A DNA stretch of 64,000 nt from Cavia porcellus (lineage: Eukaryota; Chordata; Mammalia; Rodentia; Caviidae): contig NW_026947496.1 of assembly GCF_034190915.1 (NCBI RefSeq), positions 56,740,501-56,804,500 of the forward strand, written 5' to 3'. The notes beneath the pieces were generated by a model, which saw only the letters and a list, made by a program, of their open reading frames with translations, searched no databases and had not been told where the DNA came from. Both the position numbers and the translations under genes were made by a program. This document shows positions 24,640-36,591 of this stretch, piece by piece. Every line of letters begins with the position of its first letter. The stretch's first letter is position 1.

Positions 24640-24835
24640 GATTTTGCTGAGCAGTTTCCATGCTTTATTTCATTTACTCTTCCACTGCCAATAATACCAT
24701 CCCATGTTTTTGGTGAGAAAATTGAATTATACCAAGTCCCTTTGGGAAATAAACAACAACTTCCCCAATGAGAAGATATAAATCTCAACTTTGATGACTG
24801 GCCAGTGCTGCATGATCTGGCCACTCTACTCTTCT
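24640..24835 (+). mobile_element. MIR-like fossil
   Basis: The order 'ctttatttcatttactctt', 'ggtgagaaaattgaattat', 'cttccccaatgagaagata' and 'gatctggccactctac' follows MIR core to 3' end, strongly diverged. The 140-codon minus-strand frame across it is not supported as a gene. Confidence 0.45.
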
Positions 24836-24839
24836 GACA

Positions 24840-25195
24840 ATATCTCTTAATATATTCTTACACACTTCCTTTATTTTATTCCTTGAACACTCTACATGTA
24901 TTTATGTTTTATAGCCATTTTATTGGTTGTCTTACTCACCTACAATGCCTTTGGCCAGCTCTTCTTAAAGGAGTCCTTTATCTTCTCCAGATATCAGCTC
25001 AAATATTATACACATGGATAAAGTTTTTCTAACTATCTCTCTAAATGATACCTCTCCATCTTACCTCTCCATCTATTCTTTTCATTTAATATTGCCTTAG
25101 TAACATGTATCTTCATGTACAGGCATATTGTTAAGACATTTTTTAAATATGGTACCTGTTCCACTAGAATGTTAAACTTGAGATAAGAAACTTCA

Positions 25196-25232
<37 letters not shown>

Positions 25233-25500
25233 ATTTCACACATAATATATAAACATTATGTATTGCAAACATATTTAAAAAACTAGGGATCAAGAAATGG
25301 GTGATGTGGGAAAGGAGAAAGGGAAAGGGGATGAAAGAAGGAATTCAAATGTGTTGCATATATGTATCAATTTCCCACAAAGGATGTAAATATTATGCAT
25401 TATACACATGTATTAATAAAATAAAATTTTAAAAGAGAAACTTCAGTAGTGTGCATCACTCATCACTCAATAGACATTTATCAAATAAAAGCATATCTAA
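24840..25500 (+). mobile_element. L2 3' end, split by a later insertion
   Basis: The left part (to 25196) carries 'gatatcagctcaaatatta' and 'tgttccactagaatgttaa'. The right part (from 25447) continues as 'catcactcaatagacattt' followed by 'atcaaataaaagc', the usual L2 terminus. Between them lies a 239-bp retroposon bounded by an 11-bp target duplication. Confidence 0.6.
25197..25435 (+). mobile_element. Short retroposon with (TA)n head and 11-bp target duplication
   Basis: The insert runs from a (TA)n microsatellite (25200-25230) to an A-rich end 'aataaaataaaattttaaa'. It is flanked by 'agaaacttcag' at 25186-25196 and at 25436-25446. Target duplication plus A-rich tail means L1-type retroposition. 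The body resembles an L1 3' terminal stub, but I cannot name the family. Confidence 0.6.
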
Positions 25501-25941
25501 ATGCACGAGTGAGCTTTGGAGTGTTTAGGTGACTCACTGAAGGTCATTTAACTGTTAATTGACAAGACTCAAAGGGTCATCTTAGCTCCAAAACTCTAAT
25601 TTTTATTTATCGTCTGATACTGTCTATGGAGCTTTAAAACACACCAACTTACGTTCATCATTAAAATTTATGCTCAAGGAAGTGAGACTCCAGTGAATTG
25701 ATGCGTGGAGATCAGAATCAACTGTGGGAAAATGATGTGCAAAGCTGACATTCAACGGCACACCATGGAATGGCCACATGAGTGCTGAAATATTAAAATG
25801 CTGCCTTAGTGACTGGTGAATAGGCACTGATGTGGATGAGATCCTCTCTTCTGAGACCTCTTTGGTTTCTGGAACTTTATCCTGTGATGTGTGTTTGGCA
25901 CAATAACTAAAAGATTTACACTGAACACAGCAATGGGTTTT
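25501..25941. other. Unique DNA
   Basis: No gene or repeat recognised. Confidence 0.5.
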
Positions 25942-26035
25942 CTTTTTTTATTTTCTTTTTTTGTACTGGGGCTCTAACCCACAACCTTGCACTTGCCAGG
26001 CAGGCGCTTAGGCTGCTGAGCTAAATCCCCAGAAA
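25942..26035 (-). mobile_element. ID-type SINE, antisense, with 11-bp target duplication
   Basis: Plus-strand order is T-rich tail, 'tactggggctctaaccca' (reversed box B), 'ccaggcaggcgcttaggct' and 'gctgagctaaatccccag' (reversed box A). The duplication 'caatgggtttt' lies at 25931-25941 and 26036-26046. The reverse strand reads as a tRNA-like head with an A-rich tail. Confidence 0.88.
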
Positions 26036-26469
26036 CAATGGGTTTTATGACACACTGCTCTGGATCCTGATTGATTAGATTCTGATCATTTTAATTATTT
26101 CTGAGAAACCACTGAAGACATTTATTGGAAAGGTCAGTTAGATGTTTAGCTTGTTCCACCCTTTCTCAAGACACAAAACCTAAGCTGGACAGCTCAACTG
26201 CATCATGAAAAGGTATAGGTTCTTTCTCCTTTTATTTCACCAAATACTGTTCATAGATTTTAGCATAATGAACAAAAAAGGACAAGTAGTCATGGAGGGT
26301 TATTGTGAATCAGTAATCCCAAATTGTACTGAAGTAGATTTAGCAACTGTAATAATCATTTTCCCTCCAGCTTTAGCTTTTAATTCCTTTTTTCCCCTGC
26401 AATCCCATTCATACTGAGTATTTCTTCAAGAGTAACTTGATGAATAAGCTAATATGAAAATTATCTTCT

Positions 26470-26740
26470 AGAAACAATAATGACCAACATTTAATGTTCA
26501 CTTACCATGTACTGGGAACTAGGCTACGAAAACATCATTCCATTATTGAAATTCCAAGTTATCACTTGCATTTCTCACAATGTAATTCTGTAACAAAAGC
26601 ATCATCATTTTTCTTGTTCAGGTGAAGAAACTGAGCATTGTAGGCATTTGTAACTTGCCCCACACTTTGTAACTACTAACAGTTAGAATACAGATTTGAG
26701 CCCTGGTATTGCTGATTACAAAGCAAAGTATTTAAAATAC
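26470..26740 (+). mobile_element. MIR SINE fossil
   Basis: Good collinear MIR landmarks: 'cttaccatgtactgggaac', 'ggtgaagaaactgagcatt', 'taacttgccccacactttg', 'cagatttgagccctggtat'. This is the best-preserved MIR of the window. Confidence 0.75.
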
Positions 26741-27340
26741 TTTGCAAAATTACTTCTATTAAAAAATAGAGACCCATTTGACTGATTTTCCAAGTTTTAA
26801 GTAAGATCTGAGCCAAGAGGAAAAACAGAAGTTTTATCTAGACATTCTTGTTAAAATGAAGTAATTAACTTTTTTGAATTTAAACAAATAATGCAGTAAT
26901 AGTTATCTGTTTTTTTTTCTTAAAAATCTTTTTATATGTTTCTTTTATGCTGGCATATGGTAATGCTGAATTTAAGAGCTTCCTCTGGTCCCCACTGAAA
27001 GGAAATTAAGCCTTCAGATGAATCGAAACTCTAACACATGCCTGCATGTCCATTTTGCTAAGATTCTGTTCCTGATGTATTCATCAGTCCAAAATCTTAA
27101 GGGCTGCATTAATTGCTTTTGGGGCTCTGAGTTAATCCCTTTGCTTGCTCTGACTTATGACTACCATTAATAGACTTGATGTGATAGTGGCACAGGCACT
27201 TGAAATCCTGCCTAATAAAAACACCCAAAATAAAGTCACGGGGGGAGCTGTGGTGGGAAAAGAAAGGTGCTTAAGTATCATTGATTAGCTAATTAGCCAA
27301 TGTTTATAAAGAACCTTAACAATTAGTCACACTATATATA
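26741..27340. other. Repeat-free block, candidate conserved non-coding element
   Basis: This stretch contains no recognisable transposon. It has a high density of homeodomain-type cores (attaat, ctaattag, gattagctaattag) and short GC-balanced motifs such as 'gctgcattaattgctttt'. Such composition is typical of distal developmental enhancers in gene deserts, but only a cross-species comparison could show constraint. Confidence 0.3.
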
Positions 27341-27919
27341 ATTTAAGGATCATTGCATTGATGCCCAGGTTGCACAGAGTGGAATGCGTCTTCTCTCTGT
27401 GGTAGTAGAGAGTAGTGACTGGCAAGCAAAATGCATACTGACTGGTAAAATCCTGATGATAAAAATACAAATTATCTGGGCATTCATCTACTTTTCTATA
27501 CTTAAAACAAAATCTCGATCTAATTATCAAAAAAATATCCAGATAGATCTGTTTCCAAATTTTTCTAGAGATAAGTAATTCATGCTGAATATGACACAGG
27601 CCTTCTATACTCTTTAATAAAATCTAACAGACTTTTATACATTTGCCTTTCAACTGAAGTGTATGAGAATATAGGTAGAATATTGAGAATGAAATGAAAC
27701 ACCATATCTATTCCTTCTATCCACTTTCTGTGCCTTTCCATTTGACTTGACATAATTTTATATATTAATTGAGATGCCAAAATAAACAGTGATTATTGCT
27801 TATATGACTACCTCATATCTAGATACATATAATTACAAATCAGAATAGAATGGTAATGAGAGAAGAATGTTAGCCTACGCATGACAACCACATAAAATGG
27901 GAGCAACGTGCAATTTCAG
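27341..27919. other. Unique DNA
   Basis: No gene or repeat recognised. Overlapping short frames on both strands are chance. Confidence 0.5.
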
Positions 27920-28110
27920 GAAAAAACTTATCCAAGCATCTAGCATGTGCCAGATCCTGTCTTGGGCCTGTAATCTGTGTGATTTAACTTTATCTTTGGC
28001 ATAAACTTCAGACAATGGGTATTACTTTGTAATCCATTATCACTGCTCCAATTTTCAGAGTGGCTGAACTACTCAAAGGCCCATGGCAGGTGGGTGACAA
28101 ATCAGAAAAG
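27920..28110 (+). mobile_element. MIR-like fossil
   Basis: Contains 'ctagcatgtgccagatcct', 'acaatgggtattactttgt' and 'gagtggctgaactactcaa' in MIR order, diverged. Confidence 0.5.
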
Positions 28111-28399
28111 TCCAAGCCACTCACTTCAATGGCCATCAACTTTCTGCTCTACATAAAGCTCCCCACAGACATATTTGCTTCTTTCATGGTTCATAAAGGT
28201 GAAAACTGAGCAAATCTCTGAAAAAGGATTGGATTAAAGAAAGAATGCATTCATTTGCAGATACATAATTTGCATAAAGATGTGAGATAGAACTGATAAT
28301 GCAGACTAGGATGATAGTTTTAAAAGCATGAATATGTGTTCTTGAAGCACAGCCTAATCTGTTATACTAATCTCAAGAAAGACAAGTTCATTGAGAATG

Positions 28400-28735
28400 A
28401 CCTTTAAGGAGGAGACAGTTTTTTGGTCAGATATTTGTTAACAAAACCAAGCATGACTGGTGCCCTTGTAGGAAAAGCAAACTCAAGCACAAACATGTCT
28501 GCGCCATGGTAATGGGAAGATGAGCAGACTGAGAACAACTGCCTTCAAATCCGGAGACATGTCTAGAACAGACCATGCCTCTTAACCCTCAGAAAAAAGC
28601 AACCTTATGAAATCTTGATTTTGAACTTTTCACCTCAAGGTCTCTGAGAAATAAATTCCTATTGTTAAAGCCTTTGAATTTGAGGTATTTTGTTTTGATA
28701 CCCAAGCAGAGTAATGCAAAGACTGATACTCAAAT
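28400..28735 (+). mobile_element. MLT1-like MaLR LTR, sense
   Basis: The 3' half is clear: 'cttaaccctcagaaaaaag', 'gatcttgattttgaac'-like sequence, 'gagaaataaattcctattg' with the polyadenylation signal, and 'tttgaatttgaggtatttt'. The 5' boundary is approximate. Confidence 0.55.
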
Positions 28736-30639
28736 CGAACTAAACTAGGGCCCCAACACCATGTTTCAGCTTTTCTGCCATATATTAGCTATCTATATCT
28801 TTAGTGCCCTCTCCTGCCATAGGAATTAATCTTCACTGGTTAATAAAACCACCAGGGAGAAGGGGTCACAATTACATTCCTCGTGGGGGAATGTTCCATA
28901 GCCAGAAAAGGAAACTTCAGGGAAGCAGTTCCCTGAACTTCAAGAAACAAGGAGAGACAAAGGTCAGGGACAGGAAAGAGTCAGCCAGACCTTGGTCTGA
29001 GGCTGTTTTGCACTGAGCACAGCAAATACCATAGTTTGTGGGTATCATGTTCTTAATTTCAACATCACTTATCCCAAAATTAGGATTTTATGTGCAGTAT
29101 GATTATGATGACTCACTTATAGTTCATGAGCTCATAAACAATGGTTAAAACACAGTTTTTGCAATTTCAAAGTTTCCAAGATTTCTTTCTGCTACTAATG
29201 TTATTGATGACAATGTTTGTGTTACAATGATAGGTCCTTAGAATTGTACAATTCAAATATATACAACTGTTAATCTTGTACTTTCAAATGTACTGAGATC
29301 AGAAAAGAAGTAAAAACTTCAAATCAGGGTCAGCTTTATATATTTCAATAATTACATTTATTTTTCAATTTCTCATATCAAGGAATTGTTTACCTTGCTT
29401 TGTTTTTATGTTGACCTAATTTAAATATTTATCAAAGGTGCATAAATGCATGGATCTATCCATGTTGCTTCACATAGTATTTTCAAAGTCTAAAATAGTC
29501 ATAGTAGTAGACAGTAATAGTAACATGGGCTATTTCATAAGCACCTACAGAACAAATAAAAAGATTTTATATCACCTAGAGTAAAGGAAAATTGATGACA
29601 CCCCTTCACTGAAAGAGATTCACTGGCTAGAATTTTGGCTTTCACTTAGGAATGTATTTGTAAGTGCCTTTAAGCACACTTATTTATTTCCCTTTGACCC
29701 ATATTAATTGTGGGAAATGGAAATAAATGCCAGAAACTTAGCAAGTAAAAATAGTAGGCTGAAACATCTAGGAAAACCAATTTTGACTTAATTGAAGACT
29801 ATATTTTATTAATTTTTATCTAAATAAAAATGCAATAACTTCTCCTCGGAACCCAGTGTGGGTGAAGATAATAAATAGTTATACATTACAGTTTTGTTCC
29901 TCTTACACTGCAGATTTGATTTAAATACAAATGGTTTTCATTGGATCACCAAGTTGATATGCATTGATTATGTTTGCTTAAAAAACTATCACAGAGCAGA
30001 TGATACACCCTGTGTGACTTGAAAAATAGGGCAGCCACATTGCCCTACATATGTTTTTACCTCCAAAATCCACACCTGTGAGTTCTGCACCTTGGCTGTG
30101 GCTATTTACAACTCTGAGCTGGCTCTTCATTTTGTTTCTCCCTGCTGTGGGGCAGCAGAGGCATCAACCAAGTGACTGATCTGATTGTGGATGAAGCTAA
30201 CACCTGGAAAGAAAAGACAAATCCAAGAATAAAATATGAATGTGGTCAGCAACCCCAAGAAAAGTCTGCATCTATTGTAAACTACAAATAGCAGTGTGAG
30301 GTTTTATTTTGAAAGTGATCCCTCCATGACAGCCACATTGGAGAAAAAGCCCAGTGCAGTGGTTGCCATATTCCCAGATTTTAAATAGGTACCTATTTGA
30401 GAAGATACTGATTGTTTAAAACTGAGCTACAGAACAACTATAAAACATCTTCACTTCAGTGTTTCCAATGTTTTGCTCTCACAGTGACTGGGTGAGAGAG
30501 AGTCAAAGTAAATAGTTGCAGAGAGGCTATAGACTAGACACAGATCCCCTCAAAAATTTAAGCTTAGGCTGGAATGAAACAGGTCATGACTGTTGTAGTG
30601 AGAAACAAAGCCTGGTAAGTAAAACTTTCAGAGGAAGCT
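28736..30639. other. 1.9 kb of unique AT-rich DNA
   Basis: No gene recognised. The frame at 28804-29016 has no domain. The part 29560-29920 is repeat-free and AT-rich. Confidence 0.45.
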
Positions 30640-33180
30640 AGATCTGAAAATGTTGGCATTAAGTCCACTTGAACCCCTGCCTTATAGCCTACATTCAGGA
30701 CAAACCAGAGGGTTGATTGTTTTCCCCATCTACCAACATGCCTTGGCTCTCCTGGTTGCCACCATCTGGTGTATAGAGACAGAAGGGACCCTGGATCAGG
30801 GAGAAAAGCTCACAAATACATAGGCCGTACAGCTGGATGGAGAAAACTGACTTCTGGATTGTGAGATGGCAGATCCTGGAAGGAGATGACTCATTCATAA
30901 CCATAGAGGGACTTTTAAAAAATCACTCAATTTTTTTTCCTTTTTCCTTTTTGTTTTTCTGTTTTGTATTTGGTGTATGAGGGGGGTACTTAGAGATTTA
31001 AAATTTTTTTTTCTCCTTTTAACTGTCTTCTTCTTCCTATTTTCCTTTTTTTCTTTGTTATTTTCTTTATTGTTGTCTAATGCTATTAATTTATTTTTAC
31101 TTTTCAACAGGATCCTGTCTCATATCTATTGCCTTCTCATTTTCCATTAATATTTCAAATTCTATCTTTTTGATTATCTTGCTACCCATCCCTCTATCTT
31201 TACTATTATAAACATTAAACTTTATGAATATTTAGATAGACAAATTAATGTTATTATTATCAAATTCTCTTCTATTATTAGTGGGGGTAAAGTTGTTCTA
31301 CTTAGTAGGTATTTATTGCAAGTTGATGGTTGATTTTTCTTAGTGTTTATACTATACTCTTTTCTACCAAAAGGTTGGTAAATTATTATTTAAGATACAT
31401 TAGTAACCAGTTTGTCTTTGACATTATTATTGTTGATGATTTTACAAGTACAGACAAAGTGATACAGTTATTTCTATTACTTGATATTCTTTGTCAATAT
31501 CTGGATTACTTTTTTGTCATTTACGATACTATGGCCCATTCTGGGAGAACTGGTTACTGAGCCAACTTGCCACTTCCTCTCCAAATAAATGGAGGTGTTA
31601 GTATTATAAGACAGAGGCAAATGCCTACAATAGCCGTACCCAGAGTGCACAACTAAAAGCAGGCAATGACTAAAGAGATCTCCATATTATCACAAAATCT
31701 TCTACTATGATTATCTGGAAAGCCTCAAAACAACAAACAAACAAAAATTGGAAACATGACAATATAAGGCAACAGAATGCCTTAACAAATTCCAACCTCT
31801 CCCAAAACAGATCCATGAGGCATCAAAAGGGAGGAAATCAAAAGCCACATAACTAGATTATGTTTTAAAAAGAGTAAAAAAGGAAACAAACAGTAGATCA
31901 GTAAGTTGCTTGCCAAATTCAAAGAAGATATAAATACACTGATAATGGAGCCAATAAACAAAGCAATCAGCAAGTCTATAAAAGACATTAATAAAAATGC
32001 TAGTTGGGCTCCACAAAATGCTACAAAACATGAATATCCAGTATAGAAAAGAATTAAGGTTCATGAAATGTTATAAAACAGAAAATCAAGAGAGATTTTG
32101 GGAAGAGCCAGATGCCAGCCCCTTCCAACATGCTGGCACAGATACAAGAAAAGCTAGTTACACCCCCACCCCCAGAAGCAATTGGCTGATCTAGAGAAAC
32201 AGAGGCTGTGATAATAGCTAGTGAGGTAAAATATAACTTAATACTTGCAGTGTTTAATGTTTCACTGACTTTGCCAGCCTAAAGCTGGTAGTCTAATCAC
32301 CTATTAAGAGGATAGCAATATGATATATTGCATCTATGGAGGATCTCCTTCTAAAGGTGGTAGCCATTGTTAATTCTCTATTGTCTTGTTTAGAAATCCT
32401 GTATCATTCTCACTGTTTTGTTTGGTTGAGTTTTATTCTGTTTTATCTTGTTTGATGCTATATGTCTGATGGCATGGGCAGCTATTTCAAAGTTAACAAG
32501 ATATATTATGGTAGCCATTTTGGATTTACGATTATTTTGTTTTGTAGTCCTGTATTGCATTCACCGTTTTATGTTCATTGGTGCTATTTTATTCTTTTTT
32601 TAAAAATTTGACTACGTCTGAAGGTATGGACAAGTTATTTTGTAGACAGCAAGAAGCATTATGGTATCCACTGTTGATTTCCTGTTATCTTGTTTTGAAA
32701 TCCTGAGTCACTTACATTGTGTTTTAATTGGCTTTATTCTGTTTTATTTTTCTTGGCTTTATTCTCTTTAAAATAAAATTTAAGAAACCCCAGAAATTCA
32801 GGAGATTAAAAATTCTATTGACGGTATACGCAGTAAAAGCACTCATTGTGAGGACAGCATGTCAGAACTGTAATACAAGACTTTTCAAGTGACTAATTAT
32901 TGAGAGATAAAAACATAGGAATATGAAAAATGGACCCAACAGCTGCTATATGATTCAAAGAAGACTAATTTGAGATAACTTGGAATTAGTTAAAAATTAG
33001 AAAGCAGCACAAGTGGCATTAAAAACTTGTTTGCAGAAATAATAGCAGAAAATTTTCCAAATATGGGGAAAGAATTTTATATACTGATAAATGAGGGATA
33101 GATAATCCAAATATCCTTGATCAAGTAAACTATCACAAATAGTCAAAATAATTATCTTGGGAGCACTCATAAACTCTCAC
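30640..33180 (+). mobile_element. Degenerate L1/HAL1-like element with a nested younger L1 3' end
   Basis: Positions 30640-31600 look like an L1 5' UTR, with the typical long T-rich and ATT-rich stretch. From about 31740 a degraded ORF1-like region begins ('caaaaattggaaacatgac', 'ccaaaacagatccatgagg'). ORF1-like coiled-coil text resumes at about 32785-33150 ('cagaaattcaggagattaa', 'gcagaaaattttccaaata'). Between them lies the 3' UTR of another L1 with tandem units, so the older element was invaded. No intact frame remains. A HAL1 (ORF1-only) origin is possible because no ORF2 is seen. Confidence 0.6.
32210..32784 (+). repeat. Nested L1 3' UTR made of ~152-bp tandem units
   Basis: Three units begin near 32359, 32510 and 32661 (anchor 'tggtagcca' or 'tggtatcca'), giving periods of 151 and 153 bp. 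It ends in 'aaaataaaatttaag'. Related tandem units occur in the L1s at 35.8-36.3 kb and 51.2-51.6 kb. Confidence 0.75.
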
Positions 33181-35507
33181 ATTTATCAGAATAGATGGGG
33201 AAGGTGGGCAGTACACAGGAGCTCTGAAAATTCTGGCCTACCTCAGACCTCCTCACATAACTACTGCCTACCCCACATCTCTAGCTGCCAAAATGACCCT
33301 GTTTTGAAGCATGTCTTCAAATTTTCCGTAACTGATTGGGCCCAGGGTGAAAACAAAAGGCTGAAGACAAACACATGTTAGCCTGGTTCAAGACAAGGCA
33401 CGAAAAGTATATAGACTGGTGACTTTTCCTCTTTTGAGCTCTGAATCTAGAAAATACCTCAATATGGAGGCAGATAACAATGAGCCAAAAGCCAAAGGAC
33501 GTAGGCTGAGATGGCATAATAAAACAAATAGGAGAGGTGTGAGCTGAAAACACGCGGAAGTCAATGTTAGAAGAAAGCTAAAACTGAGATAAAGTATGTG
33601 CACACCAACAAGGCAAGATTGGCCTCTTCTAAGACTTTGCTTTTGATGTCTACATATTTTAATTATTCAAGACTGGCATTTCGTCTCACCTTTATAAGTG
33701 AGACTAGGTTGTTAATGGAGGACACTAAGCTCTCTGGATTGCTGATACTGCACCATTCAGATCTACTTCTGCCCAAGCCTCTTATCACAAAAATCTCCAT
33801 TATCCTGGGAAGATATATGTGAACTAAGCAGTCAGAGGAAACTGAGCGGGACAGAATGAGAGTCTTACTGGCTTCCTTATACTACATAATTGTGAGGATA
33901 TTTGAAGAGTAACTGTATGGTAATCAAATTTATCTTTGTGGAGAGTTTTCTTTCAAATCACTTATTTTTCTTTAGACCTACAGTACTTTGGATAAGGACC
34001 CTCTTTGGGTTCTCATGAGCTCTAGCACTATTTTCTTTTAATAGTCATGGCACAATTTTTATCATGCTCTGGACTGTCAGGTTGTTCATTTCTTTCATGT
34101 CTTGAGGAGACAGGATACATACCCCTGACACAAAAAGTCTAGTCTAATATAAAGATTTATTGTGAGACAAAGGATAGCAAAGGGATATCAAAATAAATAA
34201 TACCCAGAGAACTCACTTGACCATTTTGGAAATTCAATGCTTTATTTATCCTCTACAGTTTCTTTATTTTTCCTGTCATTTCCACAGTCTACTCAATAAA
34301 CAGCCCTATGAATGCAGTGTGTGGGTTGAAAATTGCATATATATTCTCCTTTGATCCCATCTCTGTCCTTATGTGCTGTCATTCACTGCTGAATTGCTTC
34401 TAATTAACCTATGGTTATTTGTTTCATGGGAAAAGTAAAGGAAATAAAATGGGTTCTTTTAAATGAGGAAGTTTACAGCATTTTCCTGTTAGCTACAGAA
34501 TTACTGTTTCATTCTAAGTACAAAAGACAGGAAGCTGTGGGGGGAGAGCTGCTATGTCATTGAAAATGTTATTGATCCTGCTGCTTATTTAGGCTTCATA
34601 GTGTTGATAATTAGAAATTAAAGGTCTTTTGCATGTGCATTTCCTAGGGAAAGAACACCAGACAACTTAAATTACATTCACATGTAAGAAAGGAAACCTA
34701 AATGAGTATTTGAATACTCTCTACAGTTAGATTATTGATTTTGTGTTCTAGGGCCATAATTATATTTTAGTAGTTTAAAATTATTAATCTGGTGTGAAAA
34801 ATTTAAAAACAAGGATGACATGGCCAAGCCCAGTCGCATTTGTCATATACCTTGTCCTAATCAAGTAAGCTGTAATTCTAAACATGACTAGATGTTGGAT
34901 TTGAGCAGTGCTTAGTACCAAAAGCCATCCTTACTCCAAGCATGCACTCTAATTCTTTGCAATGCAATCTCTCTGTCATTTTTCTCCCTGTCACTCCTTC
35001 TCTCTCTTTGCCAGATAAATTGACATAAGCAGAATAAAGACAATATTTTTTTCTGGATTTTTTGTTGTTATAGTTTCAAATGCCCCAGGAGAAGGCAGAA
35101 ATAATTATTTAAAATAATTCTGTGAAACAATTCTACAAATGGATTTATCCAATTATCTGATTAATGGACATATTTTGAGCCAGAATTTATAATAGACAAG
35201 TTCATGAAAACTTCTGTGTGAGATTTAAGGTATCTTCATGATCCAGGTGAACAAAGAATGGAAAGAAGGACTTCACTTTCATTGTCCTTTGAGCCTAGCA
35301 TCAGCCCCAGCAGGTATATGCAGCAGGATACGAATAGCTTTGGACCACTGACCCAAGGAGGTTGCCTAGGAACCAGTGTGTGCTTCATTGGCTCTTACAA
35401 TGACTACAACCAGCCAGCTTTCCCTGGAGTATAAGAAGGCGTGTGGATTTTCTGACCATGGCACATAGTTCCAAAGACCTCACAAAGTGGATCTATGGGG
35501 TCAGTGC
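33181..35507. other. 2.3 kb of unique DNA
   Basis: No gene. Frames at 33157, 33317, 33388 and 33598 overlap one another on both strands and have no domain. The part 34400-34800 is repeat-free, with TAATTA and octamer-like motifs ('cttttgcatgtgcatttcc'). Confidence 0.45.
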
Positions 35508-35723
35508 TGCTATGGTTTGGATATGGTTTGTCCCTCAAACTTCATGTGCTGGAAATTTGGTCGAGGTGATTGTGTCCTCTATGCAGATTCATTCTTATCT
35601 CATGAGAATGAGTTCTTGTTTTCATGGGGCTGGATTTGTTTCCTTGAAAGGAGATTGCTTTGAAGGTTGACTTTTCTCCTTTGTGTTTCTGTCACAAAAC
35701 TTCTTTTGCATGTGTTTCTGTCT

Positions 35724-35725
<2 letters not shown>
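35508..35725 (+). mobile_element. MaLR LTR, sense, 3'-truncated at a (TC)n tract
   Basis: Begins 'tgctatggtttggatatgg', with 'ctcaaacttcatgtgctgg', 'tcatggggctggatttg' and 'gtgtttctgtcac'. It stops at a (TC)n microsatellite and the LTR's 3' half is missing, replaced by the minus-strand L1. Confidence 0.65.

Positions 35726-35781
<56 letters not shown>
35726..35781 (+). repeat. (TC)n microsatellite
   Basis: About 28 TC units with one interruption, on the boundary between a MaLR LTR and an L1 3' end. The two overlapping Ser/Leu and Arg/Glu open frames are artefacts of the repeat. Confidence 0.95.
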
Positions 35782-35785
35782 TTGG

Positions 35786-36350
35786 CTACCATAATGTCTC
35801 TTTTTTTCTTCAAAATAGTTGACCATATCTTCACACACGACAATACCAAACATAACAAAATAGTACAAAACCAATCAAAAGCATGAAAGCATTATAGGAT
35901 TTCAAAAGCAGATTAACAGGAAATGAACAGTGGTTACTATATCTAATTTTCTTCAAAAAAGTTGACCTTGTTATCAAACACAAAAATTAAATAGAACACA
36001 ACAAAATAGAACCAATCAAAACAAAAGAATAAAGCATGATAGGATTTCAAATCAAGATGATAGGAACTAAGAAATGGCTACCATAATGTCTCATTTTTTT
36101 CAAAATAGCAGTTCATACCATAGCACATAATAAAAAAAAAACTAATTATACAAACAAAGCAAAGAATTTTAATACTTTAAAACAAGGTAATAGGAAATCA
36201 ACCATGATTACTGTAATACATCCCATTATGTTCAAAATAGCTGTCCATACCATCAAACACAGTAAAATCTAACAAAACAGGACAGAACAAAACGAAACCT
36301 AACAAAACTGTAAAAACAATACCAGAGTTCAAGACAAGACAAAAAGAAGT
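35786..36350 (-). repeat. L1 3' UTR tandem units (four, 130-150 bp)
   Basis: On the plus strand, units start at matching anchors near 35784 ('ggctaccataatgtctc'), 35932 ('ggttactatatctaa'), 36076 ('ggctaccataatgtctc') and 36206 ('gattactgtaatacatc'). The spacings are 148, 144 and 130 bp. Each unit also has a 'caaaatagnngnncatacca'-type segment and an 'aaaacaaaa'-rich segment. Confidence 0.75.
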
Positions 36351-36591
36351 TAAAAGTAGTTACAACCTTTCCCTCCCAGGTGTTTCCTCCCCTATCACTT
36401 TTGCAATAACTGTTTCACTTTTTGGATCCCACTAACTCCTTCTGTTTTTTTACATAAGGGTTCACCTGTATGAGTTCAAATTGTTTTGCCCATGAACATG
36501 ATCTCTAGCTGTACCCATTTACCAAGAGCCTGGAGATTATCCTACTTTATAGCTTTGTAGCTTTCCCTTATATGAAAATACTGTCTCTTTC

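Noticed and set aside
24402..24824. 140-codon minus-strand frame, one of the longest outside transposons
   Set aside because: It overlaps a MIR-like fossil and has no domain, splice context or methionine context. AT-rich noise is sufficient explanation.
34020..34350. Possible host exon near 'ttcttttaatag' acceptor-like sequences
   Set aside because: No adjacent open frame with a matching donor. Acceptor-like strings are expected by chance in T-rich DNA.
35786..36350. Regular direct repeats that could suggest a CRISPR-like array
   Set aside because: Units are about 145 bp, diverged, without constant short repeats and variable spacers, and they belong to an L1 3' UTR in a mammalian genome.
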